Positions 37,701 to 46,700 of a stretch of DNA of 64,000 nt are shown in pieces. A program made the translations under genes and the position numbers. The notes beneath the pieces were generated by a model that ran no database searches, had not been told where the DNA came from, and saw nothing but the letters and a program-made list of their open reading frames with translations. Every line of letters begins with the position of its first letter. The stretch's first letter is position 1. This DNA is from Colias croceus (lineage: Eukaryota > Arthropoda > Insecta > Lepidoptera > Pieridae), in contig NC_059555.1 of the NCBI RefSeq assembly GCF_905220415.1, positions 9,106,001 to 9,170,000 of the forward strand. The letters run 5' to 3'.

Positions 37701-40700
37701 CACAACACGCAGGACTAAGGAATGCTGATCTGACTAAGTTTGAGATATACCTATAAGTCCAGTTTGGTTGCAAAATTCTGGGAAGAATTTTGTCGTTGTA
37801 TTTTATTTGTGGTTATTGATTTATATAAACATACAAGTAAGTGCATGTGATGGACTTCGCAAATGGGTATAATATTGATTTATAAATCGAAAACTGTCTA
37901 GGTATTTCTGAAAATATCACATTGCTACAAGAATTATTAGAGGTAGTCTAGGGACTACCAAGATAAGCGTAATTAATAATTCCAAGAGATGTAATTAAAA
38001 AAATGACAAAAAAAGCCAATAACGCTTTTCTAAGAATCACACTAATACAGATCAGGTTACATTATAAACCTGTTACCTGACCCTCCCTCTTCTCTCTTAT
38101 AAAATGTTTATCAGCTAAATTATTTAGTTACAAAAAGAGTGTGTGCAAGCGCCCTTATACTAAATTACATTTCGATAACATACCCACCTATATTCTACAA
38201 AATGCACTGAGTTTATATTCCACACAATGTATCCTATATCCTACCATAACACCTTTCTATCATATTACCTTCGCAATCTTTATCCTTCCATAAACGTGCT
38301 GAGCATACGAAAAGGCTTATAAAGTTGAGATGCGACGTGTATAATAAGAGAGTCGTAAAGTCAAGTAAAATTGGATCATTTTAGTGGGAGATTTAGAGAA
38401 AGTCACATATGACTTTGACTAATTAAAATTGTAATTAAATTAATTAAAGTCAACGTTTGATACTGTTAGCATTTTTGAAATACGAATAACAAAGAATCAT
38501 ATTCGTTCAATCATATTACCCATAAATTAATTATTAATGACTAGCTGTGCCCAGCGGTTTTACCTGCAGTGCTCCACTCCTGTTGGTCTTAGCGTGAAGA
38601 TATATAATTATAGCCTTCCTCGATAAATGGGCTATCTAACACCGATATAATTTTTCTAATCAGACCAGTAGTTCCTGTGATTAGCGCGTTCAAACAAACG
38701 AACAAACTCTTCAGCTTTATAATATTAGTAAAGATAAATCGTGTAAATAAAAGAGCTAGGGTCCCGAGAGATTTTGTCTGACAATTATTATGTTTATTTA
38801 TAGAGGACGAAATCAAATTCAATGAGATAATACAATGCTGAGGGTAAGGTCGTCTCGAAGTGACTATATCTCCGTTTATATTCGGATAAAATTATACTAC
38901 CCTCAATATAATGTAAAAATGGAAAAATAATTTTAAATATGAGCTTCAAGCTTTGTGTTTAATCGCCTTCTTGTCTATTTATTAGAGTGCTTCAAAGAAA
39001 GTGCCGTAATATATGAATAAGGTACTTTATTTTACACATTTTTTAAGGTACTCCATTTTTATATGAAAGATGTGCTTATTGAATTGAAAGATTAAAATAT
39101 AAATGTATTCGTATACCACAACATATAGCTTATCAATTCCAATGGTTCCGCGAAATACATAACGTTTGTCCCATCTAGCATTAAGGAGACAGACAGTATA
39201 AAATCGTGACCGCTGAAGAAAATATTTTTAACGAGAGCAAAAGTAATATTATTTTCCCGTCTCTATTACTTGAAGAAATATTCCGTTTACAAAGAAAAAC
39301 CGTTGGCTTCTAACAATATTGTATTGCATTGTCGTTTCTTTGAAAGTCTTCATTGAACATTCCGTTTACTGTGAAGCTAAGTTTAATAAGAATGTGTACA
39401 GTACTTTGCTTTTTATTAAATTTTATACAGAACCTTTATTTATACCGAATAAATATAGAAAGATCTAGAATTTAAGCCTGTTAAATACGTTACAATTACG
39501 ATTTAAATTAGAACTTTTGCCTACAAGACAAATCAAATAATATTCAATGTGAATTTTTGTTGTTTCATTACAAACATACAAATATAAAAATATTTTTTCC
39601 TTTTTTATGTGAACCAATAGAGATTAAAAATAATAAAAAAAACTCGACACCGTAAAAAAGAGAAACATAGTTCTGTTAAAATTTATTAACAGCTTACAAA
39701 ATTCTACCCCAGGCAAAATCCATGTAGGTACACGAATACAATATAATATCCCGGTAAGCACGCAAACATGGACACCCAACCATGTGACTGTGTGCATGCG
39801 TGTGTGTGTAAAAAAGTGTACACAGAACAGCACAGGAAGTTATTGTTCCGCAGTATGCTTCTATCCGCATCGCTCAACGGTGTACTATTGTTGGTATGTT
39901 TTCGAAACGTTGTATACGATACTTATATTCTTCTTTTTTTGTCTATGGTCCTTTCCGATTCTAATAGAGATCTATTACGTGGACACTTACGAATAAAACT
40001 GCTACAAAGTAATTTTATTAATTTCTATCGAAACTAAGTTAATTAATTTATTTCTTAATTCGATACTAACTCAAGTTATTAGTCTCAACTACCATTTTAT
40101 ACAATTCTTAAAGCAGACTGCTATCTAGTATAGCTATAATTCGACTGCATATTATACTCAGACCGATGAAGTTACATATATTTTAGCCGCTATTACTACA
40201 TAATAAACAAAATCGCTGTCGCTGTCTGTCCGTCCCTTTGTATGCTTTAATCTTTAAAAGTACGCAACGGATTTTGAAATGGTTTTTTATAGATATAGAG
40301 TGATACAAGTGGAAGGTTTAAGTTAATAATTTGTTAAGTTTTCTACAAAGCGGGCCAATCTATTACCCTTACATATCATAGCGGGCGGATAGCCATCTAG
40401 TATCTATACATATAATAAAATCGTAGGAAAGTCAAAACTGTACATTGAATATTTTTTTAAAAGAATACATAATAATCTATACATATAATAAAATCGTAGG
40501 AAAGTCAAAACTGTACATTGAATATTTTTTTAAAAGAATACATAATCCATGATCTATAATCGATATAGAAGCCAAAAACATATTTTTTAGAATTTTTGTC
40601 TGTTTGTCTGTTTGTCGGTTTGTCTGTTTGTCTGTTTGTCTGTATATTTGTCCGAGCTAATCTCGAAAAGTACCGCATAGATTGACTTCAAAATTTGCAT

Positions 40701-43700
40701 GAATATTACTAACAGGTCGGGTGAGGCTTTTATATACACATTATCATGCTATCACCTCCGGGGGAGGAGCTGTGAACCTTTATTTTTCTAACGTATTCCG
40801 TGTATTACACAGCGTACAATCTAAAGACTCATGTTTAAATGTTGTTTTTTGGTAAGCCACGCTATTATCTAGCTTTACACTATAAAAACTACGTCATTTA
40901 CGTAATTTTGGCAGAGAAACAGTTTAATGAATCTTAGTAGTATAAAGACAAATTTGAAACAGCGCCATCTATGAGACTTCATTAAAATCAAATCAATTTA
41001 CATGTTTAACGCTTCTTGCAAATTTATAATTAAAAATTAAATAATATGATGTTGGTGGGGTTTTTAATTGTACTTATTTATTTAACTTTTTAACCCATGT
41101 CTTCCCAGAGTCCACTTCAGGTGCTTATATTTTATGTGAATATACTAAATAAAATTTTACAAGTGAGGGTAGATGTTTATTATTTGATGTCAAACAAGAC
41201 ACTATTAACAGTTAATTGTGACATTTTAAAAAATCCTTCTTGCGTCCCCACAAAAGGTAAGTTGTAGCTTTTATATTTATTCTTTATTAATTAATTATAT
41301 AGTTAGACTCATGTTTTTAATTAGAATTGAAGTTACGACAAAATAAGAAAATGATGAAATTTTATTTTTATGTATAACTTTTACAAGACTATATTAAACG
41401 CCCAAAGAAGGTCACTTTAGTTCTTGATAGAATTTTATTTGTTAGTAGCTTTTTAATAAAATTAGGTAAAGTAATCTTTTCTTTTATTTTATTTACAGAT
41501 TCAATGTTCATAAAAATTAACGATTTGCATGAGGATGTAGTAGAAATAAGTATCCTGGCGCGTGGTCAATTGTTGACTGAAGTTAATTTGCAACATATGG
41601 TACAATCATTGGAAGAATCTTGGGTAATTTTAGAGGATATTTTTCGGGAATGAGAAAAGGGGCAGCCAACTACGTATCAGCGTGCGTGCGTGAGAATCTA
41701 CCTACGTTTTAGTACCAAAAAAAATGTTATTTTGAAACGTAAATATTGCACTCACAACTACTGTACAAGTATGATTTTTAATCGTGCTTTACTGTCATCT
41801 GATTGTTTTATTATCGTTATGGCTATCGCGGTACAAATCGTACTGGGATCAGAGTACATATTATTTATCAATTGGTGTGGTAATATACGTACCACACCAA
41901 GTAAAATATTTACAATCATACCAAATGGATTAACACGGTATGTACATAAGGCGGTCTTATCGCTTACTAGCGATCTCTTCCAGACTGCCCAAGGTAAGAG
42001 ATAAAGAATTATACTCATGATCCAGCAATTTTCAACCGAAAAAGAAGTTTTTCTGTAATTGGTAGTTGTTTCATTTATTTATTTTAAATACCTAATTTTA
42101 CTTTTATATTTGCCCATTTGCATTACATTCAGCTTCCATAAAACTTATAAAAATTTTATGTTTATTTCTGTCTAATATAAATACTCTTTTTTAGATATAA
42201 ATAACAAAAACAACTTTTTTATTAAAATTTAGTACCTTGGGAAGATATTATCTATGTGTTAATAGAACAATACATAAAGGAAATTATGTTACGATTTTAT
42301 ACAATGAAAATATGTAAAAAAATATTAGCAGGTGTAATTATTAAATTGATCCCGAACCCAAAACTGTAGTTAATTTTTTTTGTCATTTAGTGTTTAATTC
42401 ATGTCAATTGGTTCATTAATAAAAAAAAATATGATCATTTAAATAATCACGGCGAACATTTGCTAAGGCATTCATGTACAAGGTGTAATCGTTCAGTATG
42501 CACAGGCGATTTTTTTTTGTAAGTATTACAGATAACAAAAAACTTTAAACTGATATCGAAAGTACTAAACCTAATAATGGCCGTAATCATTTTTTTTAAA
42601 TAAATCGAGAAATATAAAAAAAATATCTTTAAACCCTCCCATACATTAAGTACATAATATGAAATATGAATATCCCATATACATTTAATATGAAAGATTT
42701 TAGCTTTCTTTTTCTTTTTTTGGTTGTCTGCTTTAATTACTTCGCAAATTTGAAGTGGCATTTTCCACGCTTTTTCCGGACATTTTCACGCATTTTCCGG
42801 GCAATTCCTCACGCATTTTCCGGGGATTTTCCAGGCATTTTCCACGCCTTTTCCGGACCATTTCACGCATTTTGCGGATATTTTCCAGATATTTTCCAGG
42901 CATTTCCCAGGCATTTTCCTGACATTTCCCTGACATTTTCCGGAGATTATCCAGGCATTTTCCACGCTTTTCCGGACATTTTCACGCGTTTTCCAGATTT
43001 TTTCCGGGAATTTTCTGGGTAATTCCCAGGAAATTTCCGGGGATTTTCCAGGCATTTTTCACGCTTTTTCCGGATATTTTCCAGATATTTCCCAGGCATT
43101 TTCCAGGCATTTCCCAAGCATTTTCCGGACATTCCCTGACATTTTTCCGGGGATTTCCAGGCATTTTCCACGCTTTTTCCGGACATTTTCACGCATTTTC
43201 CGGATATTTTCTAGATATATTCCAGGCATTTTCCAGGCATTTTCTGAACATTTCCCTGACATTTTCCGGAGATTTTCCAGGCATTTTCCACGCTTTTTCC
43301 GGACATTTTCACGCATTTTCCGGGGATTTTCCAGGCATTTTCCAGACATTTCCTGACATTTTCCGGGAAATTTCCAGGCATTTTCCACGCCTTTTCCGGA
43401 CATTTTCACGCATTTCTTGAATATTTTCCGGGCATTTTCTGGGCATCTCTCAGGCATTTTCCGGGGATTTTCCAGGCATTTTCCACGCTTTTTCCGGATA
43501 TTTCCCAGACATTTCCCTGGCATTTTCCGGAGATTTTTCAGGCATTTTCCACGCTTTTCCCGAACATTTTCACGCATTTTCCGGATATTTTCCGGGTATT
43601 TCCCGGACATTTTCACACATTTTCCGGGGGATTTTCCAGATATTTTACAGGGGGCATTTTCAATCCAGCAATCCAATCCGGCAAGTATCCAGCAATCAAT

Positions 43701-46700
43701 TCCGGAAAGTACGTAAGTTTTTTAGCTTAGATTAGTAATAAATTCTATTGACAATTCTATGAATTGTTTATGGTAGTACGTGTTTACTAAATAATTGTAT
43801 GTAAAGTAGTAACTACCTACTATGCAGTCGCTATTCCACGCGGACGAAGTCGCGGGCACAGCTAGTTTCATAATAAAGGCCACAAAACGTCTAACACTTG
43901 GTCACCCGATCGGATGTAGGATGCACAAACTTTTAAACCATGACCGACTGCGGCACACCGCTAATGAGTTCCCATAAAGCATAACTTCTAGTGTCGCTAC
44001 AGCCAAAGGAACGGCATATGCGGCATGAATATAATGCTCTACACCTTGCTACTGCATGGCTTGTACTTTGTGGCATGTTTTCAATAGGCTAGTACTAGTA
44101 GCTATGGAATATGTTACTAAATAGTTACTAGGTACCTGCTACGGTCTATACTCTGTAACATGGTGTTGCGAATTAAGCTTTTTTAACAATAAAAAGTTCG
44201 TGTTAGTAGAGCTTGATTTTACGTGGGTATTATATTTAAAAGTTAAAGTTTTAACAGAGTTAAATCACGTTCAAAAATCTGTAAACTATTCGCATTTTTT
44301 TAAAATAGTGATTACTTATTTAGTTACTTATAGGTATAAGATATGTTACTTATTAGCTGTTCTGAAAATTTCTAAACATTTCATTTGATTTTTTTGCTCT
44401 ACCCTAAAGGGCTAATTAATGGAAAAGAAATAATTAAGTGTTCAAAAATACTAAAACGATGATCTTTTATCGCATATTGTTGCAATACGAGATCCATGCT
44501 TGCGTGTCTACCAAGCTGCGTTCTATTTTGAGCAGTTAGCGCTCGGCTGGTTAAATCGATACCTACCCTAATATAATTACAGTCTGTCTGTAATCTGTAC
44601 ATTTTATCATTTTTTGCCTGAACAGAGATCCATAAATGGTGTTTGTAGATAGTATTAGTGAAGGTTTTTTTTTATTTTTAAGCGTTTTAAGTCAATAAAT
44701 GCTCTCACAATTATTATGGAACTATATTTTCTATCACCAAAATTTATTTTTGTCATCAAGTTGTATCACCTAATAAATAGATCTATCACCACGAAATATT
44801 TTCGTTCTCAGATAAACAAAAATTGTTCCCAGGTATGAATTATCAAATTAATGTTAATATATGTGTAAAATAAGAGATCGATAACCAATAAAATTATATT
44901 GCATTACATGAATATAAACTTCGTTCTTATAATAACAGTTTTGTTACTTAAATAATAGCTCTGTGCTCAGAATGGTAGATCTGTCACCAAATCAATCGAT
45001 TATCGATCCCTAACTGCGATTCCTTTTTATTTGATATTTTGTCACCTATACAGTAGTAACATTTTATTTCGTTCAGATAATAAATTAATAGTGTTCGTTA
45101 TCAATTTAATACATCAATTTATAATTTTAATGAAAAAATGATCAAAGAGGCGGAGACAAATTGGCGCGCTTTAAAAATTGACATGTGCAAACATATTAAC
45201 GGATTAGCCATACGCTTAAAGCTGGCCAACCCCCCACCAGAAGCAAAAAATGTGCTTATCGGCTAGAAAAGAAAAAGGGGGCGCCCTTCGAAATCCAAAC
45301 CAGCGCTGATTATTCAGTGATTATTGTTTTTTTAACAATAAATATTGATTATTTTAACTTTAATTAAGTGTTTTATATACAATTATGCTAACCATTTGTC
45401 AGCTATTAAACCAGAGCTGATTATTCAGTGGTTATTATTTTTAAGAATAAATATTGATTATTTTAACTTTTAGTAACATAATATGATTTATTGGTGATCT
45501 CTTTAAATTATTTTGCTTAAATACTTATTAGGACACACCTATTATAATACATACAAAAACATTTATATGGTACTAGACCTTATATCTCAGGATTTTAGGT
45601 GATTTATTGTGGAACTGATTTTGCATTGTTTGCTGACTACATTTTGGTGACAGATCTACTATTTTGAGGACAAACCCTATTATTTAAGAAACACAAAACT
45701 AATTAAATTGGTGATAGCTTAAATGATACCCAATTATTATTAGTTATGATTTGAAGATTGAGAATAGTTTAAAATGCATGTTAGCCTGCATTAAACTTGA
45801 AAGATACTTATAAATTTTTGCTTATTTATTATTTTAGAACATAGCTGTTATTACATATATGATAATGGAACATTTGAAAAATAATAACATTGTTTGTTAC
45901 AGTCGAGCTCATCCTTTTCAATTAAAAACGCGTATTATCTATTAAAAATTACGTTAAAAAATATACCGTATAAAGTCAAGTATTTGTCGAGTAGAGTCAG
46001 GTAGAATGCATTGTATAAGCGCTTTGTTTGATGCATTTGTTTGAATTAGATGCTTTGTATTAGAACGTATTGATATAAAAGCTAATAGAATGATATCATT
46101 TGCAGTTGTTTTCATTTTAACTGATTTCAAAAAGGAGATAATTTTATGTTTTGTAGCTGTATTCCGCCTATTGTAAATTAGATATTAATTTTTGAATGTT
46201 ATCTATTCATACTTAAACTCAAACTTAATTGACTAGCGACAGAACTTACTCTAATATGAAATACAATAATAGTAATGAAGCAGTAAGACTTTTAAAACAT
46301 TCGTTAGAAAAAAAAATGCACTGCATCATAGCGCCATCTCCTCTTTGGCAGTCGGTTAAAAATATGTTTAATAATAATTATTCTTAGCTACATTTCAATG
46401 AGAATCGTAGCTTTCATAAAAAATATTTACAATTCTGTGTCGATTTTAAAATGTAATGTAAACATTGCTTTGTGTACAAACTAACAAGCAATTGAGAAGA
46501 ACATTAATATTTTATTGCATTGAAATTTAGTTTAGTTTCGATATTTGTACAGTCTACTGTCTAGCTCAGATTTATTACAATTGAAGCAACTAAAATAATA
46601 TATAGTACCTAAGTACCTACTATTAATATTATACTAGTTCCTATTTAAGTATTATAGGTACTTTTATTTATTACGACAAATAATTAAGACTCTATTTATT

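Larger units (their letters stand above)
40403..43866 (+). mobile_element. Probable 3.46-kb Helitron with cargo
   Basis: Starts TCTATACATATAATAAAATC and ends CCACGCGGACGAAGTCGCGG, then GCACAGCTAGT: a 5' TC, a 3' hairpin (CGCG...CGCG) and CTAGT, preceded by A and followed by T as expected for AT insertion. The first 73 bp are tandemly duplicated (TC at 40403 and again at 40476). A TTTGTCTG microsatellite follows at 40598-40644. Inside are a two-exon reading frame (41097-41653) and a minisatellite (42760-43660). No Rep/helicase is present. Whether both ends belong to one element is an inference from family-like termini. Confidence 0.5.

Noticed and set aside
40598..40644. Possible CRISPR-like regular repeat
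   Set aside because: A simple TTTGTCTG microsatellite without spacers; eukaryotic context.
43059..43676. 205-codon minus-strand frame rich in Lys, Glu, Asn and Pro
   Set aside because: It lies wholly within the minisatellite and its period follows the repeat unit; other frames on both strands stay open for the same reason.
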